From Afipia sp. P52-10 (GTDB taxonomy: Bacteria; Pseudomonadota; Alphaproteobacteria; Rhizobiales; Xanthobacteraceae): a stretch of DNA of 64,000 bases. Under the pieces are notes generated by a model. It saw only the letters and a program-made list of their open reading frames with translations, ran no database searches and had not been told where the DNA came from. The translations under genes and the position numbers were made by a program. Shown one piece after another: positions 27,556 to 35,312 of the stretch (positions are counted from its first letter, which is position 1; every line of letters begins with the position of its first letter). The stretch lies in contig NZ_AZSJ01000002.1 of the NCBI RefSeq assembly GCF_000516555.1, positions 59,085 to 123,084 on the forward strand. Reading direction: 5' to 3'.

Positions 27556-28631
27556 GCACGGACTCCCGTTCGTGACAGGTTCGAGGCGCCAAATCGTTCC
27601 GCGATCCAGGTGTGCAACGAGGCAAGACCTGGCTCGATGCCGATGCGCGGCTCCCAATCAAGCGCCGCCTTGAGAGTATCAATGCGCGAGACGTACCAGG
27701 GCTGATCCCCCGGCCGCCAATCGGCGAAGGTGACCTGCGGGTATTGCCCTTCGATCGCCGCAAGCCGGTTCAGCAGCTCAAGCAAACTGATGGCGTTGGT
27801 CGGTCCGCCGCCGAGGTTGAAGACCTGCCCGCGAACCGTCTCGATGCGGGAGAGGGCGCCTATCCAGGCATCGACCGCGTCGGAAACGTGCAGCACATCG
27901 CGGACCTGAAGGCCGTTGCCGTAGATCGTGACCGGCTCGCGGTTCATGGCACGGCGCATGAAATGAGCAACCCAACCCTGATCTTCGGTGCCGAACTGAC
28001 GCGGGCCGTAGATGCAGCTCATGCGCAGGACCACCGTGCGCAAGCCGAACACCCGCGCATAATCGCGGACATACTGATCGGCGGTCCCTTTCGAGCATCC
28101 ATACGGACTGTAGAAGTCGAGTGCGGTGGCCTCGCTTGCGCCGGTTCGAAGCGCCGGTGACTTCGGCCGGTAGCGCTGGCCGTCTTGCTCGACGTCCGCC
28201 GACCCGGTCAGTTCGCCATAGACCTTGTTGGTTGATGCAAACACGATCGGCGCGTTGGGATTATGCAGTCTCAGCGCTTCAAGCACGTTCAGCGTCCCGC
28301 GCGCATTGATCTCGAAATCGTCGACGGGAGCGGCGAGGCTGCTGGTGACGGCCACCTGGCCGGCGAGATGCAGGACGGCGCCGGCGTCGCGCACCGCGTC
28401 GGTCACGGGGATGACATCGCGCACGTCCCCACCGACGATGGCAACGCGTTCGCCGTGCTGGGCCTTCAGCCAGCGCGCGTTCTCATGCGCGCCGGCACGG
28501 CTCAAGCTGTCGAACGCGACCACCCGATGGCCCGCGGCTGCAAGGCGGTCCGCGAGGTTGCAGCCGATGAAGCCGCAGCCGCCGGTGATGACGATCGGCC
28601 GGTCGCCAAGACTATGAAGCTGCTCCGTCAT
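27552..28631 (-). CDS. NAD-dependent sugar epimerase (CDP-tyvelose 2-epimerase-like)
   Basis: Extended SDR of 359 residues. It has GGCGFIGCNLADRL, ASTNKVYGE, and the active-site segment FYSPYGCSKGTADQYV, a signature of the CDP-paratose/tyvelose 2-epimerase group; FNLGGGPTNAISLLELL and DWRPGDQPWYVSD-like C-terminal motifs also fit. It likely epimerises a nucleotide sugar for the adjacent glycosyltransferases. No CDP-sugar synthesis genes are adjacent, so the substrate may differ from tyvelose. Confidence 0.8.
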   Translation of the reverse strand: MTEQLHSLGDRPIVITGGCGFIGCNLADRLAAAGHRVVAFDSLSRAGAHENARWLKAQHGERVAIVGGDVRDVIPVTDAVRDAGAVLHLAGQVAVTSSLAAPVDDFEINARGTLNVLEALRLHNPNAPIVFASTNKVYGELTGSADVEQDGQRYRPKSPALRTGASEATALDFYSPYGCSKGTADQYVRDYARVFGLRTVVLRMSCIYGPRQFGTEDQGWVAHFMRRAMNREPVTIYGNGLQVRDVLHVSDAVDAWIGALSRIETVRGQVFNLGGGPTNAISLLELLNRLAAIEGQYPQVTFADWRPGDQPWYVSRIDTLKAALDWEPRIGIEPGLASLHTWIAERFGASNLSRTGVRA

Positions 28632-29740
28632 GCGACCAGCCCTCGTTGGGCGAGCTCTGCGGTCGCACGCTCGACATGATCGTCAGCGATCTGGCCGGCG
28701 AGATAGTCGGCGAGCTCCTGCAGGCCGTCTTCGAAATCGGTGCTAGGGGCGAAGTGGAGTTGCTCGCGGCTCTTTCGAATGTCCGCGAAGCAATGGCGAA
28801 TATCGCCGGCGCGATATTTGCCGGTGATCTGTGGAATAAGGTCACGTCGTCCCATAACGTGGGCGAGATCGTGGGCGATCGACAGGATCGTCCGGCTCTG
28901 CCCCGAGCCGATGTTGAAGACTTCGTCCCGACAGTCGCTTTCGAGCGACAGGCGGCAGGCTTCTGCGACGTCGCGCACATGCACGAAGTCGCGTTGCTGC
29001 AGCCCGTCTTCGAACACCAGCGGCGCGCGGCGATTCAAGAGCCGCGCCGCGAAGATCGCCAGAACGCCGGTGTAGGGGTTGGACAGTGCCTGCCGCGGTC
29101 CGTAGACGTTGAAGAAACGCAGTGCGACGGCCGGTATGCCATACGCGCGTCCGGTGATCAGGCAGAGGCGTTCCTGGCAGAACTTGTTGAGCGCATAGAC
29201 CGAAGCGAGCGAGGGCTGCTTGGTTTCCGGCGTCATGACCGGCGTCAGCGGAATTCCCTGATCGCTGCTGAGTTCCCACTCGCCCGCCCTGAGCTGGGAG
29301 AGCGATCGCTCGACAGGCGCGATCAGTCGACCGGTCGCGTCGCGGCACAGGCCTTCGCCGTAGACGCTCATTGATGACGCCACGACGAGCCGCGCGACGG
29401 ACCGTTTCGCGAGCGCCTCCAGCAGCACGCCGGTGCCGAGTTCGTTAATGCGGACATAGGCTGCGATATCGTACATGCTCTGACCGACGCCGACCGCCGA
29501 GGCCAGATGCAAAACCATGTCGGCTCCGCGCAATGCGCGTTCGACAGCGGCAGGATCGCAGATGTTGCCGATGATCAATTCGACATCGGGGTCGAGATAG
29601 CGCGGGCGCAGCCGATCCGCGCCGTGGACTTGCGGGCAGAGATCGTCGAGCACCCGAACATCATAGCCGGAAGCCAGCAGAGCATCGCAAACGTGGGAGC
29701 CGATGAAGCCGGCTCCACCGGTGATCAGAACGCGCGTCAT
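28628..29740 (-). CDS. NAD-dependent nucleotide-sugar epimerase/dehydratase
   Basis: Extended SDR of 370 residues and first gene of unit 2. It shows GGAGFIGSHVCDALL, catalytic Ser in ASSMSVYGEG, the YxxxK pair in YALNK (SVYALNKFCQE) and RFFNVYGPRQ. It carries an insertion around 140-175 between the SVYGE strand and the catalytic Tyr, seen in the UDP-glucose 4-epimerase-like family. Exact substrate cannot be told. A promoter-like element lies about 90 bp upstream. Confidence 0.8.
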   Translation of the reverse strand: MTRVLITGGAGFIGSHVCDALLASGYDVRVLDDLCPQVHGADRLRPRYLDPDVELIIGNICDPAAVERALRGADMVLHLASAVGVGQSMYDIAAYVRINELGTGVLLEALAKRSVARLVVASSMSVYGEGLCRDATGRLIAPVERSLSQLRAGEWELSSDQGIPLTPVMTPETKQPSLASVYALNKFCQERLCLITGRAYGIPAVALRFFNVYGPRQALSNPYTGVLAIFAARLLNRRAPLVFEDGLQQRDFVHVRDVAEACRLSLESDCRDEVFNIGSGQSRTILSIAHDLAHVMGRRDLIPQITGKYRAGDIRHCFADIRKSREQLHFAPSTDFEDGLQELADYLAGQIADDHVERATAELAQRGLVA

Positions 29741-29832
29741 TGGTTGCCTTCTTCAGTATGGCTGGACCGGTTTCGGTTGATCCGGTCAGGCGAGCCGATC
29801 GGCGACGAGCAACGATCGACCTTGCAATTGAA

Positions 29833-29857
29833 GACGCCGGCTATGAACGTTCGTTCC
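29833..29857 (-). promoter_or_regulatory. EcfG-like promoter candidate (GGAAC-N16-CGTC)
   Basis: On the minus strand GGAAC (29857-29853) is followed after exactly 16 bases by CGTC (29836-29833), one mismatch from the EcfG consensus. It lies in the 181-bp gap between the two transcription units, about 93 bp upstream of the first gene of unit 2, and could place that unit under general stress control. Confidence 0.4.
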
Positions 29858-29886
29858 GGGCGCACCTACAAACAACAATTTCGCGC

Positions 29887-29909
29887 AACATAGATTATTG
29901 ACCTATGTT
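29887..29909 (-). terminator. Inverted repeat after the phosphopentomutase gene
   Basis: AACATAG at 29887-29893 and CTATGTT at 29903-29909 form a perfect 7-bp dyad with a 9-nt loop, 12 bp downstream of the phosphopentomutase stop codon. On the minus strand a loosely T-rich stretch follows. It may terminate unit 1; an operator for unit 2 is the alternative. Confidence 0.4.
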
Positions 29910-29921
29910 AATCGCAGCGCG

Positions 29922-31130
29922 TCAGAACGCGATGCCTGCCGCCGGCGGCGCCAGCTCAAGATGCGCGGCGACCGTCGCGCCGATGTCCGCGAAGCTCTTG
30001 CGCGAACCCGGGTGGCTCGGGCCGCGCCCGCCGACGACGAGCAGAGGCACGCGCTCGCGCGTATGGTCCGTGCCCGGCCAGGTCGGATCGCAGCCATGGT
30101 CCGCCGTGATGATCAGCAGGTCGTCCGCGCGCAGGGCGGTGAGCAGTTCCGGAAGCCGTCGGTCGAAGGCCTCGAGCGCGGAGGCATAACCGGCCACGTC
30201 CCGGCGGTGGCCATGGATGGTATCGAAATCGATGAAGTTGCTGAACAGCAGCCCGCCGTCTTCAAGCTGACTGAGCCCTTCGAGCGTCCGGTCGAACAGC
30301 GCGTCGTTGCCGGCAGCCTTCAACACCCGGCCGGTGCCGCGATGCGCGAAGATGTCACCAATCTTGCCGACGGTGACGACATGACGGCCGGCGTTGCTCG
30401 CAAGATCGAGGATGGTGGCGGACGGCGGCGGTACCGCGTAGTCGCGTCGGTTCTCGGTGCGGACAAAGTGCGCCGGCTCCTCGCCGATGAATGGGCGGGC
30501 GATGACGCGGCCTATGTTCAGCGGATCGACGAGCTCGCGGGCGATTGCGCAGACCGCATACAGCCGCTCCAGGCCGAACGTCGCCTCATGCGCGGCGATC
30601 TGGAACACGCTGTCTGCCGAGGTGTAGCAGATCGGTTGTCCGGTGCGCATGTGCTCGCGCCCGAGCCTGGCGATGATCTCGGTGCCGGAGGCATGGACGT
30701 TGCCCAGCGTCCCCGGCAAATCGGCCCGGTCGCAGAGGGCCGTCAGCAGGTCCTTCGGAAAGCAGTCCGGCTGCCGTGGAAAGTAGCCCCAATCGAACAG
30801 CACCGGCACGCCGGCGATTTCCCAATGGCCGCTCGGCGTGTCCTTTCCTTTCGAGGTCTCGGTGGCGCAGCCATATCGGCCGGCGACCGGACCACTGTGC
30901 GCAAGACCGGCGGGCGTGCGTCCGGTGGCGAGCCGGCAGGCCTCGCCGATCCCGAGCGCTCGCAGGTTCGGTAGAAACAAGGGGCCATTGCGCTGGGCGT
31001 TGTCGGCCGATCCGTCGGCGCATGCGGCTGCGATATGGCCGATCGTGTCGGCGCCGGCGTCGCCATAGGCCGCAGCATCCGGCGCGCCGCCGATGCCGAC
31101 TGAGTCGAGGACCAGGATCGCAGCGCGCAT
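29922..31130 (-). CDS. deoB: Phosphopentomutase
   Basis: A 402-residue metalloenzyme of the alkaline-phosphatase superfamily that interconverts (deoxy)ribose 1- and 5-phosphate. The metal-binding and catalytic motifs are intact: [14 protein letters not shown] near the N-terminus, KDTPSGHWE around the phospho-Thr, and [20 protein letters not shown]. Length matches the family (about 400). The ATG at 31130 follows the glycosidase stop by 2 bp. It lies among glycosyltransferase genes rather than nucleoside-salvage genes, suggesting it feeds pentose 1-phosphate to the nucleotidyltransferase of the cluster, which is inference. Confidence 0.9.
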   Translation of the reverse strand: MRAAILVLDSVGIGGAPDAAAYGDAGADTIGHIAAACADGSADNAQRNGPLFLPNLRALGIGEACRLATGRTPAGLAHSGPVAGRYGCATETSKGKDTPSGHWEIAGVPVLFDWGYFPRQPDCFPKDLLTALCDRADLPGTLGNVHASGTEIIARLGREHMRTGQPICYTSADSVFQIAAHEATFGLERLYAVCAIARELVDPLNIGRVIARPFIGEEPAHFVRTENRRDYAVPPPSATILDLASNAGRHVVTVGKIGDIFAHRGTGRVLKAAGNDALFDRTLEGLSQLEDGGLLFSNFIDFDTIHGHRRDVAGYASALEAFDRRLPELLTALRADDLLIITADHGCDPTWPGTDHTRERVPLLVVGGRGPSHPGSRKSFADIGATVAAHLELAPPAAGIAF

Positions 31131-31132
31131 GG

Positions 31133-32065
31133 TCAAAGCTCCGTGCGTGCCAGCTGCACTTGCCGCAGCGGCGGGGCCGGCTCGCAATAGCGCTCCACCA
31201 TAGCCGCGCAGAAGGTCGCGAACTCGTCAACATCGAGCGGCGGGCTTGTATGATGAGGCGCGATGCCGCGATGCTCCGGCGTGAAGCAGAAGGTCAGCGT
31301 CACGTCGAATTCGGCGAGAGCCTCCATCATGCGGTCGAACCACGCCAGCGCCTGTGGACGAAAGCTGTCCGCCCACGACAGGCCCGTTCGGACATGGCGG
31401 ACGCCCAGCCGGCGCATCCAGCGCACCGCATCGTCCAGCCGATGGTCCTCGAAATGAAACCACTGGCACAATCCGAGCAGCGGCGTGTGACGGGCGAAGA
31501 TTTCCAAACCGAGCTTCGGCTCGCCGTGTTCGGTGAGGAGCCCCATGTGGAAGTGCCGGTAGTAGGACGAACCCTCGGCCTCCTTGTGACGCGTTGTCGC
31601 CTCCCAGGTGGTTGGCAGATCGTAGAGGCTGTACCAGTGGATGCGTGGGCTCTGCCCTGCGAGCAGCTGGGCGGTCCGTTCGATGCCCCAGGCTTGAACC
31701 TCCTGCGCGCCGAACGACGAGACGCCGACTTCGGTCACCCAGATCGGCTTTTCGACCACCGCGCGTATCTCTGCGATCTTGTCCGGCCAGTCGTCGATCA
31801 GCCAGAGGTTCCAGTCCAGTGGAAAGCCATGCACAGCGACCGCGTCGACCGCGTCGAGCGCGCCTTGCGCCTGCATGGTCTTGAGGAAGCTCGGGTCGAT
31901 CGGCGAGATACCGCCCAACACCCGCGTCAGGCCGGGCCTGGCGCGTCCGATCGCGTCGCCGGCGGCGATCGTCATCTGCGCGAACTTCGTCCAGCCGGGG
32001 TCCAATTCGAGGTCCCAATGCGATTTGTTGTTGGGCTCGTTCCAGATCTTCACGGCTTCGATCAT
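31133..32065 (-). CDS. Clan GH-A glycoside hydrolase, apparently circularly permuted
   Basis: A 310-residue protein. Acid/base Glu10 lies in WNEPN at residues 8-12 and the probable nucleophile Glu112 in WVTEVG, about 100 residues apart as in GH39-like and related GH-A enzymes. In those enzymes WNEPN is strand 4, preceded by strands 1-3. Here the strand 1-3-like sequence ([35 protein letters not shown]) follows at about 218-293, after strand 8. The start is fixed by AAAGGG 7 nt before ATG 32065 and by the methyltransferase stop 5 bp upstream, so no N-terminal half is missing. No signal peptide. Confidence 0.75.
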   Translation of the reverse strand: MIEAVKIWNEPNNKSHWDLELDPGWTKFAQMTIAAGDAIGRARPGLTRVLGGISPIDPSFLKTMQAQGALDAVDAVAVHGFPLDWNLWLIDDWPDKIAEIRAVVEKPIWVTEVGVSSFGAQEVQAWGIERTAQLLAGQSPRIHWYSLYDLPTTWEATTRHKEAEGSSYYRHFHMGLLTEHGEPKLGLEIFARHTPLLGLCQWFHFEDHRLDDAVRWMRRLGVRHVRTGLSWADSFRPQALAWFDRMMEALAEFDVTLTFCFTPEHRGIAPHHTSPPLDVDEFATFCAAMVERYCEPAPPLRQVQLARTEL

Positions 32066-32069
32066 GCGT

Positions 32070-32828
32070 CTACCCTTTCTGCGGATAAACGGCGCCATCG
32101 GCCTGCGATCGCTCGATCCGGCGACACAGGTAGACCTCGTCCTCCGGATGGGCCGAAATCTCGAAACCCGCGCTGCGCAGCATCGCTTCGACGCAGGCGC
32201 GGTTCGGGATCCACCAGTTGGTTGGATCGTTCGCGTACTGATGTTCGACGAAATGCAGCTTTGGATAGCCGCTGCGATCGAACTGGCCGGTGGTCCAGAA
32301 ATCGTAGTCGGCATCGAGCGGATCGACTGTGTCGCTGCCGCGAAGCATCGATTGGAAGAGCATCATATCGCGCGCGACGTGCGTATGGATCAGATCGAGC
32401 GCCAGCAGCGGATGGCGCAGGTGATAGAGAACGCCCATGAAAATCACGAGATCGAACCGCTCGCCGAGGGCGGCAATGTCGTAGACCGAGAGGTTGCGAA
32501 ACTCGATGTCGAGATCGCTGACCTCGGCCGCAAAGCGGGCCTGGGCGAGGTATTCGTCGTCGCTGTCGAGGCCGACGACCCGCTCCGCACCGCGGCGTTT
32601 CATCTCCATCGCATAGAAGCCTGCGTTGCAGCCGATGTCGAGCACCGACTTTCCCGACATGTCGTCGGGAACGATGCCGGCGAAGCGGCGCCATTTTACC
32701 TGGGGATAGTCGCCGAGAAAATGCGCCGGAGCGGTCGGCACGCCCTGCAGGTCCAGGTTATGAAACCAGGGGCCGAGTGCGTCCACCTTGCGACGGATTT
32801 CCTCCCGCGACAGAGTGCGTGCTGTCAT
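32070..32828 (-). CDS. SAM-dependent methyltransferase
   Basis: A 252-residue class I methyltransferase. The N-terminal DALGPWFHNLDLQGV segment and SAM motif SVLDIGCNAGFYAMEMKRRG resemble the CmoB/DUF1698 group, and VIFMGVLYHLRHPLLALD is the post-motif region. From memory this matches a family catalogued as TIGR04290 (Rta_06860 family) that travels with glycosyltransferase and radical SAM genes. It probably O-methylates a sugar or cyclitol intermediate. It overlaps the nucleotidyltransferase gene by 4 bp. Confidence 0.8.
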   Translation of the reverse strand: MTARTLSREEIRRKVDALGPWFHNLDLQGVPTAPAHFLGDYPQVKWRRFAGIVPDDMSGKSVLDIGCNAGFYAMEMKRRGAERVVGLDSDDEYLAQARFAAEVSDLDIEFRNLSVYDIAALGERFDLVIFMGVLYHLRHPLLALDLIHTHVARDMMLFQSMLRGSDTVDPLDADYDFWTTGQFDRSGYPKLHFVEHQYANDPTNWWIPNRACVEAMLRSAGFEISAHPEDEVYLCRRIERSQADGAVYPQKG

Positions 32829-33619
32829 GCTGGTCCTTTCGCGTTCGTTGCCACGTTGTCGGGCTCCCCGCCGTTGCCGCGCATGAGCGGCGCGTCCTGT
32901 CTGCGTTGCATCAGCAGCGAGAGCGCCATGCGATATCCGTGGATGGTGCCGACATCGACATAGGCGGTTCCAGCCTTGACGCCGATCGCCTTGCCGCCCG
33001 CCTGCAAGTAGCTGTTGACCAGGGTGCCGAAATATTCGTCACGCCGTTCGCGCGCCTTCCACAGGAGCCGCAAATCCTCAAACGTGGCTGCGGACATCTT
33101 GAACGCTCCCCAGATCCAGTGCGACTGGGCGTTCGGTTGTTTCACCTGGATTTCAGTGACACGGTCGCCGTCAAGCACGACCGCGTCAAACAGTTCGGGT
33201 TGGTCGACGGGAAAGAGCAGGAAGGACAAGTCAACGTCGGGAAGTGCCGTCAGTGCGTCTTCCGGAAACCAGATCGTGTCCGGCAGCCCGACCATGACGG
33301 ACTCGTTCGCGCCGACCACGCGGCTGGCGTGAAAGACCGCATCGCATAATCCCCGGGCATCCGGCTGGACGACATAGACGATTTCAGCGCCGCCGAAGCT
33401 GTCGCCGTAATATCCCAGAATGTCCGACTTGTTCGGCCCGATGACGAGGCAGATCTTGGTCGCGCCGCCGAGAACGAGGCGTTCGAGCAGGTACTCCGAG
33501 ACGGCGCAGGGACGCTCGGTCCCCGCTGCGCTGCGGCTGCCGACCGGCAGGAGCTCCTTGGAGAAGGCAAGCGGTTGAATGCGCGTGCCACGGCCGGCGG
33601 CTGGAACGATCCCCCACAT
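32825..33619 (-). CDS. Sugar-phosphate nucleotidyltransferase (RmlA/GalU-like)
   Basis: A 264-residue NTP-transferase. The nucleotide-binding loop PAAGRGTRIQPLAFSKELLP is at the N-terminus, with IGPNKSDILGYYGDSF, a GLPDTIW metal-site motif and a YVDVGTIHGYRMAL C-terminus. It should activate a sugar 1-phosphate to an NDP-sugar. With phosphopentomutase in the same unit, a pentose 1-phosphate is a plausible substrate (inference). The start directly abuts the upstream gene stop. Confidence 0.85.
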   Translation of the reverse strand: MWGIVPAAGRGTRIQPLAFSKELLPVGSRSAAGTERPCAVSEYLLERLVLGGATKICLVIGPNKSDILGYYGDSFGGAEIVYVVQPDARGLCDAVFHASRVVGANESVMVGLPDTIWFPEDALTALPDVDLSFLLFPVDQPELFDAVVLDGDRVTEIQVKQPNAQSHWIWGAFKMSAATFEDLRLLWKARERRDEYFGTLVNSYLQAGGKAIGVKAGTAYVDVGTIHGYRMALSLLMQRRQDAPLMRGNGGEPDNVATNAKGPA

Positions 33620-34714
33620 TTAGGCCTCCATTGTCAACGGATCGCTGCGCTGCGGCGACTGCTCGACCAAAGCCACGAGCTCGCGGGCCCGGACGGACGA
33701 GCTGTGCTGCGCGAGCGTTCGCTCGCGGGCGCGCCGTGCCATGGCGGTCAATTCCGCATCGCTCAACTCGAGCGCTGCCAGGATGTCGCGGGTGTTCCTG
33801 GCGACGATGATGTCCTGGCCGGGCGCAAAGAACGTGTCGATGCCGTCCCAGGCGTCGCTGACGACCGGCGCGCCGCAGGCGGCCGCTTCGAACAGGCGCC
33901 CGGATGGACACCAGCCGCTCTCTGCCATCGGCTTGCGGGTGACGTTCAGCGTCAGCCGCGACGAGCAGAAGAAAGCGGGGTGCGCGGCCGGCGGAAGATG
34001 CCGCACGAAGTAGATGTTCGAGGTCCAGGGGAAGTCGTTCGGATACTGCGCGCCGCCGATCAGGAAGCGACGGTCCGGTTGACATCCGGCGGGTTCGATG
34101 AACAGGGCTTCCAACGTTTGCTGGCGGTCCTTGGCATAGGTTCCGAGATAGGACAGGTCGGCGGCAAACTGCGGCATCGGCGGGGATGGCCGGTGCAAAT
34201 CCGGATCGACGTGGCCATAAAGCGGTGCGGCGCGGCGCGCCCCGAGGCGCGACTTGAATAGCTGCAAGGAGTGCCCGCCGCTGTAGCTCAGCACCAGATC
34301 GAAGCCGGAAAGACCGGACGGGCCGATGTAGGGGACTTCGCTGTCGGCATCGAGGTGAGCCAGCGTGACCGGCGTATCCAGGTCGTAGAACACGCGCAGC
34401 GCGCGGCTTTGCGAGAGAATGCTGTCGCTGGCGTGCAGCGCGTCCGGGCAATAGGATGTGACGATCGCAACATCGGAGTTCTCGATATCGTCGCGCGCTT
34501 GCGCTGCGATCGTCTCCCATGCGCGATAAAGTTTCAGCTCCCCCTTCGCGAGCGAATCGAGGTCACGCGTGTCGGCATAGTAGGGCACGTCCCGTTCATA
34601 GAACGTGACGCTGTGTCCGAGGGCGGCAAGTGCCTTGCAGAGGCCGCGCCACAGCGTGGCATGGCCATTTCCCCACGACGAGCTGATCGTCAATCCGAAA
34701 ATCGTGAATCTCAC
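33620..34714 (-). CDS. CgeB-like glycosyltransferase, copy 4
   Basis: A 364-residue paralogue of the protein at 21770-22894: shared motifs include SSWGNGHAT, FYERDVPYY, FYDLDTPVTLAHLD, LSYLGTYAKDRQQTLEALF, LNVTRKPM and RLFEAAACGAPVVSDAWDGI. It is the only CgeB-like member in unit 1. The close match to a gene in unit 2 suggests duplication within the locus and a related donor or acceptor. It overlaps the phosphatase gene by 4 bp. Confidence 0.82.
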   Translation of the reverse strand: MRFTIFGLTISSSWGNGHATLWRGLCKALAALGHSVTFYERDVPYYADTRDLDSLAKGELKLYRAWETIAAQARDDIENSDVAIVTSYCPDALHASDSILSQSRALRVFYDLDTPVTLAHLDADSEVPYIGPSGLSGFDLVLSYSGGHSLQLFKSRLGARRAAPLYGHVDPDLHRPSPPMPQFAADLSYLGTYAKDRQQTLEALFIEPAGCQPDRRFLIGGAQYPNDFPWTSNIYFVRHLPPAAHPAFFCSSRLTLNVTRKPMAESGWCPSGRLFEAAACGAPVVSDAWDGIDTFFAPGQDIIVARNTRDILAALELSDAELTAMARRARERTLAQHSSSVRARELVALVEQSPQRSDPLTMEA

Positions 34715-35310
34715 GGGACGGCCATTCCATTGATGCGGGTGACGAGGGTGCGTGAGCCGTCGATCAGCAGCGTGCTCAGACTGGCAGGAGACACCTCCAC
34801 CTGCGCGTAGTCATCGAGCGCCAGCTTCAGGTAGTGCATCAGCGTCACCCGGATCGGCTCGGCATGGCTGACGATCACGATCGTGGTATGGGGTGGCCGC
34901 TGGCGAATAGTCTCCAGATGCCGGATCATGCGGCGTTGCAGCTCGTGGGCGCTCTCGCCTTGCGGCGGTCGTGTTTGTCCGCGGCGCTCGTTCCACGTTC
35001 GCCAGCGATGATCCTTAGCGAGCCGGTCGAACGTCAGTCCGGTCCATGCGCCGACGTCGATCTCGTCGACTGCCGCGACGACCTCGACAGGCAGGCCGCA
35101 TGCACGGCCGATGATCGCGGCCGATTGCAGCGCGCGGGGCTGCGGACTCGATTGAATCACTGTGGCGCGGGAGCGGTTGACTTCAGCAGCGCACGTCTCC
35201 ATTTGGGCGCGACCGAGATCGTCGAGGCCGACACCGGGCATGCGGCCGCACAGAACGCGGTTCAGCAGGGCATGGTGTCCGTGGCGCACCAGATCGACCC
35301 GTGTGGTCAA
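34711..35310 (-). CDS. Histidine phosphatase family protein
   Basis: A 199-residue phosphoglycerate-mutase-like phosphatase. The phospho-His motif is LVRHGHH, followed by GLDDLGRAQ, a proton-donor Glu region DEIDVGAWTGLTFDRL and the second His in VSHAEPIRV. The start is TTG 35310, with AAGGA 7 nt upstream and only 2 bp after the inositol-phosphate synthase stop; upstream frame residues look non-coding. Position next to ino1 suggests it may dephosphorylate inositol phosphate or another phosphorylated intermediate, but this is not shown by sequence. Confidence 0.8.
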   Translation of the reverse strand: MTTRVDLVRHGHHALLNRVLCGRMPGVGLDDLGRAQMETCAAEVNRSRATVIQSSPQPRALQSAAIIGRACGLPVEVVAAVDEIDVGAWTGLTFDRLAKDHRWRTWNERRGQTRPPQGESAHELQRRMIRHLETIRQRPPHTTIVIVSHAEPIRVTLMHYLKLALDDYAQVEVSPASLSTLLIDGSRTLVTRINGMAVP

Positions 35311-35312
35311 AT

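Noticed and set aside
29741..29921. Cobalamin riboswitch ahead of the radical SAM operon
   Set aside because: I looked for B12-box-like conserved sequence in the gap and found none; the gap is also short for such an element.
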